From Cypionkella sp. (lineage in GTDB: Bacteria; Pseudomonadota; Alphaproteobacteria; Rhodobacterales; Rhodobacteraceae), in assembly GCA_025458525.1 (NCBI GenBank), contig JALOSF010000008.1, positions 1 to 51,435 of the forward strand: a stretch of DNA of 51,435 bases, in the 5' to 3' direction. The notes below the pieces were generated by a model, which did no database searches, was not told the origin of the DNA, and was given only the letters and a program-made list of their open reading frames with translations. The position numbers and the translations under genes were made by a program. Each line of letters opens with the position of its first letter. Position 1 is the stretch's first letter. This document shows positions 8,244 to 15,932 of this stretch, one piece after another.

Positions 8244-9260
8244 TCAGGACGCCCCAAGCAGGCCCCGGGCGAGGCGCACCAGCCAATCTTCGGTCCCGAA
8301 CCCGCCTGATTTCAGAATGATCGACTGGCCACCAGCCGAGGCGAGCGGCACGCCGGGCAGCACCTCGCCGTTCAGGTGCAGCACGTCAAGCGCCATGCCC
8401 TGCAACACGGCCTCGGCTGTGGCGCCGCCGGTCAGGAACAGACCGTCCGCCTGACGGGTCAACCGGGGATGCACGCTTTGCGCCAAGGCCGCCGTCACGC
8501 TGTCGGGGGCAGCGCTGGTCGTGCCAGGGGTCGCCTGCACGACGGTGACCTTTTGCAGCGCCCCGTGAAGCCCGAGAATCCCGTTGGGCGCATCCCGCCA
8601 GTCCACGCCGTTTTGACGGCGCAGCGCGGCGACCTGCGCCGTGGTTATGGGATCGCGGGAGCCTATGACCATCAGCAGCCGGGTGAAAACCGGCAAGGTG
8701 AAGGGCAATGCCGCGCGCCCTGTGATCTGGGTTGCCAGAGCCTCGGCCAGTCCGCGCGCGCCGACCAGCAGTGCGCCCTCGGGGGCCCTGCGCAACGCGG
8801 CCAGCATATCGGCGTCGGTGGACACATCCGGCACGATGGCCCGTGGGGCAAGGTCGCCGAGTGCCTTTGCCACAGGCAGCGGCACGTCCACGCCAAAGCC
8901 GCAGACCGACCCGTCGCGCACGATGCGGCCAAAGGCCGGAATGGCGGGTGCCACAAACAGGCGGTCGGGGTGCAGCGCGGCCAGTTCGGCCGCGACATTG
9001 CCCTTCAGCCGCGAGTCCACCTTCTTGAACAGTCGCGCGCCCGGCGGCAGGGCGGCGCGCACGGCGGCCACGCGGGCGGCAGCCTCGGCCGCCGGTATTT
9101 CGCGCGACCGGGTGCTGACTGCCACCACATCGCAGCCGGTGGCCACCGCCTTGCCCATGGCGGCCGGGTGCAGGGCCACGGCCACCGACATCCCGCGTTG
9201 CGCAAACGGGCCAGCGGCATCGAAGGCGCCGGTCAGATCATCGGCGAGAATACAAAGCAA
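8244..9260 (-). CDS. DUF1537 four-carbon acid-sugar kinase, short form
   Basis: Acid-sugar kinase family (DUF1537; OtnK/DtnK type), which phosphorylates tetronates at C4 using ATP. Hallmarks: ILADDLTGAFDAAG at 4-17, KKVDSRLKGN near 89, PAIPAFGR near 114, and the C-terminal nucleotide domain (TGGATAEAVL, LNGEVLPGVPL, LKSGGFG). At 338 residues it is roughly 80 shorter than the usual 410-420; the loss appears to lie in the middle, since both ends are intact. The kinase product is the substrate of PdxA2, linking it to 2650-3684 although it sits on the other side of deoR. Which tetronate isomer is used cannot be read from sequence. Confidence 0.88.
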   Translation of the reverse strand: MLCILADDLTGAFDAAGPFAQRGMSVAVALHPAAMGKAVATGCDVVAVSTRSREIPAAEAAARVAAVRAALPPGARLFKKVDSRLKGNVAAELAALHPDRLFVAPAIPAFGRIVRDGSVCGFGVDVPLPVAKALGDLAPRAIVPDVSTDADMLAALRRAPEGALLVGARGLAEALATQITGRAALPFTLPVFTRLLMVIGSRDPITTAQVAALRRQNGVDWRDAPNGILGLHGALQKVTVVQATPGTTSAAPDSVTAALAQSVHPRLTRQADGLFLTGGATAEAVLQGMALDVLHLNGEVLPGVPLASAGGQSIILKSGGFGTEDWLVRLARGLLGAS

Positions 9261-9362
9261 GTGCGGGCCTCACGACAGATCGGATGGATGGTTGCGCCCA
9301 TATAGAAAGCAACCCTTTGCCGTCACAAGACCCTTGAGGCGGCTTGCGGCTGGGCCGTTGTA

Positions 9363-10097
9363 TCAGAACAGCCGTGCCATCGCTGGCGACAGGCCGATGG
9401 CTTGCTTTCCCGCGCGGCGAACGGGCGGGGCCACGCGGCCGCCGCGCTGCGTCATCTCTGCCACGGCCTCGGCCAGATGGACGGCTGCGGCGGTTCCGTC
9501 CAGTGCCGGGAAATCGATGCGGTGCGCGTTGTTGCGCACAAAGCCGGCCAGAGGTGCCCCGGCATAGATCACGGTGCCCACCCCATCCTGCGCGACAAGG
9601 GATGCCCCAAGCGCGATCAGATCGTCGGCCCGATCGACCTGCACGGTTGCGACATCATCCAGCGGCGGGGCCAGAAAACGAAAGCCGCAAAAGCGCGGCC
9701 CCATATGTTGCTGTTCAATGGCACGGCGATACCACCCCTGCATCCGGGGCGAGATTGCGACGATGCCAAAGGTGCCCGCGGCAACGGATGCCATGAAGAA
9801 CGCTGCCTCTGACAAGCCAATCACCGGGATCGAGACTGCCGATTTCGCGGCAAGCAGGCCAGGGTCCCCGAAGGCGGCAATGATGGCCGCGTCATGCTGC
9901 GGCGCCTCACGCGCGATGATTTCGAGCACGGCACAGGCGCCGACGGCGGCTTCGGTTTCCGTTTCGATGTAGGGCACGCCTGTTTCGGCGGTGAATGCCG
10001 TCACCTGCGTATCAGGATGGGCCGAAAGACGTGCCTCTTGCTCGATCAAGCGCGTCACGGTGGCAGAGGTATTGGGGTTCACGAGAAGAAGCCGCAT
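9363..10097 (-). CDS. Asp/Glu racemase-superfamily protein (hydantoin-racemase-like) lacking the usual cysteines
   Basis: 244 residues with the hydantoin/allantoin-racemase fold signature: MRLLLVNPNTSATVT at the N-terminus, DAAIIAAFGDPGL at 69-81 and VIYAGAPLAGF at 176-186. Racemases of this superfamily use two cysteines, one just before the FGDPG segment and one in the second segment. Here those places hold Ala75 and Gly/Ala (180-181), so classical two-base racemisation is doubtful; a lyase/isomerase or altered role is possible. Last gene of the minus-strand arm, 69 bases after the phosphotriesterase-like gene. The ribosome site is weak (GGAG about 14 bases upstream of ATG 10097). Superfamily call firm, reaction unknown. 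Confidence 0.8.
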   Translation of the reverse strand: MRLLLVNPNTSATVTRLIEQEARLSAHPDTQVTAFTAETGVPYIETETEAAVGACAVLEIIAREAPQHDAAIIAAFGDPGLLAAKSAVSIPVIGLSEAAFFMASVAAGTFGIVAISPRMQGWYRRAIEQQHMGPRFCGFRFLAPPLDDVATVQVDRADDLIALGASLVAQDGVGTVIYAGAPLAGFVRNNAHRIDFPALDGTAAAVHLAEAVAEMTQRGGRVAPPVRRAGKQAIGLSPAMARLF

Positions 10098-10166
10098 GTG
10101 TGTCTGGGATGCTCCGAACTGTGGCAGGTGTCTGGGGGGTCATCTGGCCGAACCCGGCTGACGGCG

Positions 10167-11210
10167 TCAGGCCGAGGCTTCCGCTGCGGCCTCGGTGAAC
10201 CAGGCGCGCGGATTTGCGATTGTCAGATCCCTCATGTCGCCGAATTCTGGGTGGGTGGCCATGAGCTGCGGCACGATGTGCTCGATGGCATGGGCATAGC
10301 CCTGGCCGCCGTTGCGCTTGAGCATGTTCTTTTGCCCGACATCCGAGGACAGCAACAAGCGCCGACCCAAACCGGCCGCCAGCAGGGCAGCAATATTGGC
10401 GACGTTGATCGAGTCATCCGGACTTTTGCGGCCATTGCCGTAATCAAGACTGTTGCCCAACATGTCCAGCCCCAGCCAGGCGCCACGGTCCGCAAGGCTT
10501 GCCATATAGGGCAGGTCATGTGCCATCGGGTTGAGGTGGCCCAGAAGCACGCCCCGAACCTCGCCCGTGGCGGCCAAGATCTCGTCCAGAACCGCATGCC
10601 CCAGCTTTTCCCAGGCGGGAAGGTGGATCGACAGCGGGACCCCGTGCCCATGCGCGACGCGAGCGGCGGCACGCAACGAGCGGCGTTCCAGAGCGGTGAA
10701 GGCCGAGGACACCCCGACTTCGCCGATGACGCCCGGCCGGACGCGACCCAAGGCTGTGTCCTCGCCGACAAGGAGGTCCGTCTCGATCAGGGTCATCAGC
10801 GCATCTTCGGACCAGTCCCGCATAGGGGCGGGGATTGCCCGCTCCATGTAAAGGCCCGAGCCCATGACGATCTGCACCCCGCTGCGCCGTGAGGCTTCGA
10901 TCAGCTGTGCCGGTTTGCGCCCGGTGAAGAGCGACGTCGCCTCCACCAATGTGGCAAGGCCCGCTGTGCGCGCACGAGACAGTTCTTCGACGGCGATGTC
11001 CAGATCGTCAAGCAAGAGGTTGTCAAGGACAGCCAGGGGATGGCGATCAACCTCTGCCCGTGTTGCGGGTGTGACCGTCACATCGGGGGAAATGGCCTCG
11101 GGTCGGGGTGAAAACCCGTCTCGAGAGTCCAGAAACACATGTTCATGGGTCACAGTCGCGCCCAGATCCTCGACCCGGACGGGGCCTGTCACGGTTTGCA
11201 CCATCGGCAT
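10167..11210 (-). CDS. Phosphotriesterase-family metal-dependent hydrolase
   Basis: 347-residue TIM-barrel hydrolase of the phosphotriesterase/Php family. Numbered from the GTG one codon upstream, the binuclear metal site reads HEH in THEHVF (His23, His25), a bridging Glu165 in GVIGEVG (Glu rather than the carboxylated Lys of true phosphotriesterase, as in Php-type homologues), His197 (SIHLPAW), His226 (GHLNP) and Asp291 (SSDVGQ). Members near sugar transporters are often lactonases or phospho-sugar hydrolases. ATG 11210 overlaps the permease stop by one base (TGATG); GTG 11213 is also possible. Translation is coupled to the permease gene, so the substrate is likely the imported compound or its early product. 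The exact reaction is not known. Confidence 0.85.
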   Translation of the reverse strand: MPMVQTVTGPVRVEDLGATVTHEHVFLDSRDGFSPRPEAISPDVTVTPATRAEVDRHPLAVLDNLLLDDLDIAVEELSRARTAGLATLVEATSLFTGRKPAQLIEASRRSGVQIVMGSGLYMERAIPAPMRDWSEDALMTLIETDLLVGEDTALGRVRPGVIGEVGVSSAFTALERRSLRAAARVAHGHGVPLSIHLPAWEKLGHAVLDEILAATGEVRGVLLGHLNPMAHDLPYMASLADRGAWLGLDMLGNSLDYGNGRKSPDDSINVANIAALLAAGLGRRLLLSSDVGQKNMLKRNGGQGYAHAIEHIVPQLMATHPEFGDMRDLTIANPRAWFTEAAAEASA

Positions 11211-12061
11211 CACTTGATCCCCGATGTCGCAAGCGAGCCGACAAAATAGCGCTGGAAACGCAGCAGGATCAGCGCAGGGATGATGGACAAGACCATGGCG
11301 CCGGCGAAAAGCTGGCTCAGGTCGAAGTCGAACTGGTTGGAAAACTGTGCCAGAGCGACCGGCCCCACCCGCAAGGCCGGATCAGAGATGATGATGAGCG
11401 GCCAGAGATAAGCCTGCCACTGGAACATGAACAGAATGATCCCGGCAGAAATGAGCGCGGGTCGGGACAGGGGCAGGTAGATATACCAGAAAATCTTGAA
11501 CAGCGATGCGCCATCGATCCGCGCGGCCTCGACCAGTTGCTTGGGAATTCCAAGGAAGAACTGGCGCAAAAGGAAAATCGCAAGTCCGTTGCCGATACCG
11601 GGCAGGATCAGCGCAAAAAGGGTATTGTGCAGATCAACGGCCCGGAACACCCGAAAGAGCGGAATGGCAACCGCATCGAAGGGGATCATGAAGCTGAGGA
11701 CGATGATCGCAAATATTCCGGTGCGACCGCGAAAAGGTATGGCCGACAAGGCAAATGCCGCCAGAGAGCAGATGATCAGGCCCACAATCACGGTTCCGAC
11801 CGCCACGATCAGCGAGGTCAGCACCGCCCTGAGAAAACCCGAATGCCACAGGTTCACATAGGCATCAAATCGGATCTCGGATGGAACAAGCGCATCCCAG
11901 CCAAGCGGCGAGAGCGAACTGAGGATCTCGCTTGGATCGCGCAAGGACCCGACCAGCATCCACAGGATCGGCAGGGAAAACACCACAGCCACCAGAACCG
12001 TCAGCGGCGCGAGGATGTAGCGCCGGGTTGCGGGGCGTGCCTGATTGCAGATTGTCGCCAT
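11210..12061 (-). CDS. CUT1-type sugar ABC transporter permease (MalG-like)
   Basis: 283-residue inner-membrane permease with six hydrophobic segments and the EAA coupling motif (EAARIDGASLFKIFWYIYLPLSRP), characteristic of MalG/UgpE. ATG 12061 has AGGAG nine bases upstream, located in the end of the partner permease gene; the two genes overlap or nearly touch (partner stop 12064). The same reading frame stays open for about 310 further codons upstream, but that part is read out of frame across the partner gene and is not a real extension. Pairs with 12064-12948 to form the heterodimeric channel; its ATPase is encoded on the divergent arm. Confidence 0.92.
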   Translation of the reverse strand: MATICNQARPATRRYILAPLTVLVAVVFSLPILWMLVGSLRDPSEILSSLSPLGWDALVPSEIRFDAYVNLWHSGFLRAVLTSLIVAVGTVIVGLIICSLAAFALSAIPFRGRTGIFAIIVLSFMIPFDAVAIPLFRVFRAVDLHNTLFALILPGIGNGLAIFLLRQFFLGIPKQLVEAARIDGASLFKIFWYIYLPLSRPALISAGIILFMFQWQAYLWPLIIISDPALRVGPVALAQFSNQFDFDLSQLFAGAMVLSIIPALILLRFQRYFVGSLATSGIK

Positions 12062-12063
12062 TG

Positions 12064-12948
12064 TCACTCGCTCCTCAGCAGGCGGAACTGGAATGCTACG
12101 AACAGCAGCATGCACACCAGCAAGAGCACGACACCCGCCGATGCCGCCGGCATATCGGCAAAGGAAAAGCCGAGCTGATAGATTTCGTGAATGAACAGGT
12201 TGGTGCTGCCCTGGGGCCCGCCCCGTGTCAGGATCTGGACAGGTGCGAAGACAAGGAAGTTGCCGACGGTATTGGCGACCAGCACGAACAGGATCGTCCG
12301 CTTCAGCATCGGCAGGGTCACGAAGAACAGGCAACGCCACCACCCTGCGCCGTCGATCGTCGCGGCTTCGTAAAGCTCGTCCGGGATCTCGCGCAGGCCG
12401 GCAATCAGGAACACCGTCCAATAGCCGACCCCGGCCCAGGTGACGATGATCATGATCGACATCAGCGCCTGATCGGCAGAGGTGAGCCAAGGCTGCGCCG
12501 ACAGGCCGATCAGGCCAAGCAGGGCGTTGAGCGCGCCATCGCTTGGCCGCATCGCGATGCCCCAGACCAGAGAGGCAACCGCAAGGGGGGCCGCGACGGG
12601 AAGAAACACCGCGATGCGGCCCAAGGTGCGCCCCGGGACCGACTGGTTCAGCAGCAGCGCAAGGGCGAGCGCGATGACGATCTGTAACGGATTGAGGATG
12701 ATATTGTATATCAGCGTCACCCGGATCGAGTCGATGAAGGTCGGGCTGGCCCAAAGTGCCGCGTAATTGTCGAGACCAAGGCCATCCGGCGTTTGCAGGC
12801 TTTGGTATCCCGCGAGGACGGTGGGCAGCAGCCGGAAGGCAAAGAGGGTGAGAAGGGCGGGTCCGAGGAACCCGACAAGCGCAATAAGGGTCAGCGAGCG
12901 GCCTTGCCGAAGGCTTGTGCGTCCGTGATGCCGTGCTGCGATTGCCAT
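12064..12948 (-). CDS. CUT1-type sugar ABC transporter permease (MalF/UgpA-like)
   Basis: 294-residue permease with six transmembrane segments and an EAA loop (YEAATIDGAGWWRCLFFVTLPMLKR). N-terminus is short, like UgpA rather than MalF, lacking the large periplasmic loop. ATG 12948 follows AAGGGCGGG. It starts 24 bases after the binding-protein stop, with no hairpin in that gap, unlike the other two transporter operons here. Substrate unknown. Confidence 0.92.
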   Translation of the reverse strand: MAIAARHHGRTSLRQGRSLTLIALVGFLGPALLTLFAFRLLPTVLAGYQSLQTPDGLGLDNYAALWASPTFIDSIRVTLIYNIILNPLQIVIALALALLLNQSVPGRTLGRIAVFLPVAAPLAVASLVWGIAMRPSDGALNALLGLIGLSAQPWLTSADQALMSIMIIVTWAGVGYWTVFLIAGLREIPDELYEAATIDGAGWWRCLFFVTLPMLKRTILFVLVANTVGNFLVFAPVQILTRGGPQGSTNLFIHEIYQLGFSFADMPAASAGVVLLLVCMLLFVAFQFRLLRSE

Positions 12949-12972
12949 GGGCCCGCCCTTCCTTGTCTGTGG

Positions 12973-14256
12973 TCAGCGAAGCCGTGACCAAGCCGCTTCG
13001 ATCTCGGCCGCAGCGCCTTCGAGCGCGGGCCGCACCTCGGCACCATTCCGGATATCTTCAATCGTGCGATTGATGATGGATTCGAACTGGATCCAGCCGA
13101 CGGTGCGCGCGCGAATCCGGGCCGTGTTGCCAAGTTCATATTCGATCAGTTGGCCAAGACCGGCAAGGTTCTCGGTCTGGAACAATGGCTGATCGATGTA
13201 GGTCTGAAGTGCTTCGACATTGGCCGGCGGAATCGGCTGGAGCGAGGCGGCGGCCAGCGCACCTTCCTTGGTCAACGAGGCGAAGCGCACGAAATCGAGC
13301 GCGATGTCCATGTGTTCGGTGTTCGGGTTGATCCCCCATGCCCAGGATCCGGTGGGCGTGACCGCTTCGCCACCTTCAAAGGCGGGATAGGGGGTGAAGG
13401 AATAATTCAGCCCTTCACGTTCGGCGAAAAGACGGCTGACCCACCAAGGCCCGCCCGCAAAGAAGGCGACCTCGCCCGAGGCAAAGAGTTCCGCGGTCTG
13501 TCCGGGCCCGGGCACGCCGCGGGGGGACAAGCCGTTTTCAAACGCTGCGGCATAGAATTCGAACGCGCGCACCCAGGCATCGTTCGTGATGTCGAGCGTA
13601 AGCTCGTCCTCGGGCGACACACCATTGCCGCCGCCGAGGGATTCCACGAGCGTCTGCTGTTGGTAAATCCGGCTGACCTGATCCCAGAGCAGGCCCCAGC
13701 GTGCACCCGAAGCCTGCGCCTTGGCCCCCATCTCGACAACCTGTTCCCATGTCAGGCGGTCTTCTGGCGTGCGGCCGGGCAGTTCTATGCCCGCCGCCTG
13801 AAGCAGATCCGTGTTGTAATACAGAACCATGGAGGAGGTCGAAACCGGCAGGGCCCAGATCCGGTCATTCACCGTGACCGCTTCAAGGCTGGCGGGCAGA
13901 TGGAAGGGAGTGATGTCCCCGACCAGATCGGTCAGATCCGCCAGAAAGCCGCGCTGCACCAAAGCGGAAACGGCCGGCATGTCGGCCGTAAAGACATCGG
14001 GTGTCGAATCGCCCTGACCGATGCGCGCCTGAAGCACGTTGTTGAAGTCGTCGAAGGGGATCGATTCATGAATGATCGTCACGCCGGGATTTTGCGCCAC
14101 GAAGGCGTCGATCACCGGCTGCATCTGGGCCGGATCTTCGGTCGTGGCAAAGCGCAACGTCACCGTATCCTGCGCCATGGCATAGGCGGGCAGCAGGACC
14201 GTTGCAGAAAGCGCACCGGCCATCAGCGCGCGCCGTGAGGTCTGGAAGTGTCGCAT
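12973..14256 (-). CDS. CUT1-type extracellular solute-binding protein (UgpB/MalE-like)
   Basis: 427-residue lipidless periplasmic binding protein with a signal peptide resembling a Tat/Sec hybrid (MRHFQTSRRALMAGALSATV, cleavage around AYAMAQ). Typical family features: FATTEDPAQMQPVIDAFVAQNPGV at the mature N-terminus, DVFTADMPAVSALVQRG, and a GPWWVSRL segment. I place the start at 14256 (AGGGG site seven to nine bases upstream) because the 33 codons upstream are not signal-like and cross a palindromic operator. It heads the minus-strand arm and is divergent from the amidotransferase-like gene. Family is clear; ligand unknown. Confidence 0.9.
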   Translation of the reverse strand: MRHFQTSRRALMAGALSATVLLPAYAMAQDTVTLRFATTEDPAQMQPVIDAFVAQNPGVTIIHESIPFDDFNNVLQARIGQGDSTPDVFTADMPAVSALVQRGFLADLTDLVGDITPFHLPASLEAVTVNDRIWALPVSTSSMVLYYNTDLLQAAGIELPGRTPEDRLTWEQVVEMGAKAQASGARWGLLWDQVSRIYQQQTLVESLGGGNGVSPEDELTLDITNDAWVRAFEFYAAAFENGLSPRGVPGPGQTAELFASGEVAFFAGGPWWVSRLFAEREGLNYSFTPYPAFEGGEAVTPTGSWAWGINPNTEHMDIALDFVRFASLTKEGALAAASLQPIPPANVEALQTYIDQPLFQTENLAGLGQLIEYELGNTARIRARTVGWIQFESIINRTIEDIRNGAEVRPALEGAAAEIEAAWSRLR

Positions 14257-14305
14257 GTTTTTATCCCCTGTTGGTAACAGCGTTCTGCAGAGATCGCTGT
14301 TAAAC

Positions 14306-14319
14306 TCAAATCGATTTGA
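14306..14319. promoter_or_regulatory. Perfect 14-bp palindrome (likely LacI-type operator), site 1
   Basis: TCAAATCGATTTGA, a perfect palindrome with central CG, lies 50 bases upstream of the binding-protein start. An identical copy is at 14877-14890. Central CpG and 14-bp symmetry are typical of LacI-family operators. No LacI gene is intact nearby, so the regulator would act from elsewhere. Confidence 0.75.
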
Positions 14320-14876
14320 TTTCACATGTCGAGAAAAATCTACAGGCGCGATCATGCGGAAAGGCTGATCGGGGCTTTTCCAGGGGGCAGATCAGGAAAT
14401 GCCTAACCTTTGTGCGGTCGTGGGGGTCGGTGACGCAAAAATGCTGCGCCTGCACAGTGGGTTGATCGAATCGGCGCAGGCTTCGCGGTGGCGGTGTTGT
14501 GCAATGCACAATTTTATCAAGGGGATGACGGGGATCATCTTGTTGCTGTGTGCCGCCAGCGAGGACCGGGCCGAGGTGAACTGTGTGGCAATCGCGCGCT
14601 GAGTGCGGGGGAAACGCCGGTCTTGCCCTTGGCCGGGATCAGTCATGGGCGGGCATCGGCGATCATCGCCGTGGCGCGGTCCTTGTGCCCGGACAGCACG
14701 GCGTCTGGCGCCGCAGGACTGTGCCCCCTGGCCGCCTTTGCATACCGAAAGGCCGTGCAGCCTGCCCGCGAAGTGCCTTCTCTGCGTCGGTCCGGCGCAG
14801 TGCGCCCCATCGCTGCGCAAAAAAAACAATCCCGCTGCACCGCAGGATGGGAGTGGACAAAAGAGTGGCAAAGTTG

Positions 14877-14890
14877 TCAAATCGATTTGA
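14877..14890. promoter_or_regulatory. Perfect 14-bp palindrome (likely LacI-type operator), site 2
   Basis: Exact second copy of TCAAATCGATTTGA, 203 bases upstream of the amidotransferase-like gene start and 571 bases from site 1. Placement before each divergent arm argues for one regulator controlling both, possibly with looping. Confidence 0.75.
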
Positions 14891-15092
14891 CTCAGGGGAT
14901 TATCGTGACGACAAACCAGGACAGAGTGCGGGCGGCGGGTTTGGCAGCATCTTGCCTGTCGCGCCACCATAACCGGAATGGCCTGCGCCAAGGCATTGCG
15001 ATCGCACTGCCCGCAGCCTGCACCCCGGGGCGCCGTGGCAGGCGTGCTGGCGCGGATTGACCGGACATAAATCAAGAGAAGGAATGAAATTC

Positions 15093-15839
15093 ATGTCGAA
15101 ACGCCTGTTGCTCGCCGGTGAGACCTGGATCAGCTACGGGGTCCACCTCAAGGGCTTCAGCTCTTACACGACCGGCGGCTATGACGAGGGGCAAAAGCCG
15201 CTTGTCGAGGCGCTGACCGCTGCGGGCTGGGAGGTTGATCATATCCCCAACCACCTTGCGACCGAGCAATTCCCTTGGACCCTCGATGCCCTCGACGCCT
15301 ATGATGTGGTCGTGTTGAGCGATATTTCGGCAGATACGCTGCTGTTGCATCCGCGCGCCTTCGTCAAAGGGCAACGCATTGTTGACCGTCTTGAACTGCT
15401 GGCGGAATGGGTCCGACGCGGGGGGGGATTTGCGATGATCGGTGGGTACATGGCCTTTAGCGGGTTCGAGGGGCGCGGGCGCTTTGGCATGACATCCTTG
15501 GCCGATATCCTGCCTGTCAGGACGATCACCGGGGATGACCGTATCGAAAAACCGGCAGGTGTCACGCCGGTTGTTTCCGCCCAACATGACGTCTTGTCGG
15601 GACTTTCGACAGACTGGCCGCATTTCCTCGGCTACAACCGGGTGATCGCGCGTGAGGAGGCGACCACCTTGATGACGGTCGGGGATGACCCGTTTCTGGT
15701 GGTCGCAGAGTTCGGCAAGGGCCGTGCCGCAGCCTTCGCCTCTGATTGCTCTCCGCATTGGGGCAGCCCGGAGTTCCTTGCATGGAAGGACTATCAGCCG
15801 TTTTGGAACCAGTTGATGTCGTGGCTGGCAAGAAAGTGA
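15093..15839 (+). CDS. Glutamine-amidotransferase-like protein (PF07090 type)
   Basis: 248-residue cytoplasmic protein of the class I glutamine-amidotransferase-like group exemplified by Salmonella STM3548. Visible marks: LLLAGETW at the N-terminus, GGYDEGQKPLVEAL, VVVLSDISADTLLLHP, and MIGGYMAFSGFEGRGRF at about 124-140, where catalytic amidotransferases would have a nucleophilic Cys. That Cys is absent, so it is probably not a glutaminase and may bind or open a sugar-like ring instead. ATG 15093 has AAGGA nine bases upstream; ATG 15084 is an alternative. First gene of the plus-strand arm under palindrome site 2, followed by the transporter ATPase. Biochemical role unknown. Confidence 0.75.
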   Translation: MSKRLLLAGETWISYGVHLKGFSSYTTGGYDEGQKPLVEALTAAGWEVDHIPNHLATEQFPWTLDALDAYDVVVLSDISADTLLLHPRAFVKGQRIVDRLELLAEWVRRGGGFAMIGGYMAFSGFEGRGRFGMTSLADILPVRTITGDDRIEKPAGVTPVVSAQHDVLSGLSTDWPHFLGYNRVIAREEATTLMTVGDDPFLVVAEFGKGRAAAFASDCSPHWGSPEFLAWKDYQPFWNQLMSWLARK

Positions 15840-15932
15840 CAGCCGATCATCGGCGCGATGGGCCCAGTCCCGCGGGGCCATCGCGCGCCCGTCCCACATC
15901 AGGAGCCCGATCGGAGAAATGGAGTGACTGCG

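Larger units (their letters stand above)
14257..15092. other. 836-bp divergent intergenic region without a convincing gene
   Basis: Unusually long gap in an otherwise packed window. It contains both 14-bp palindromes. Several open frames of 60-230 codons exist on both strands, but none has family-like sequence and all are Cys/Arg-rich, as expected of chance frames. One minus-strand stretch (about 14643-14840) faintly resembles the end of a LacI sensor domain (PDAVLSGHKDRATAMIADAR), so a decayed regulator gene is possible. Confidence 0.5.

Noticed and set aside
12068-12991. N-terminal extension of the MalG-like permease by about 310 codons
   Set aside because: The added part is read out of frame across the MalF-like gene and is Pro/Arg-rich; the real start with a ribosome site is 12061.
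14488-15060. 190-codon plus-strand frame in the divergent gap
   Set aside because: Composition is chance-like, no family segments, no ribosome site, and it runs over palindrome site 2.
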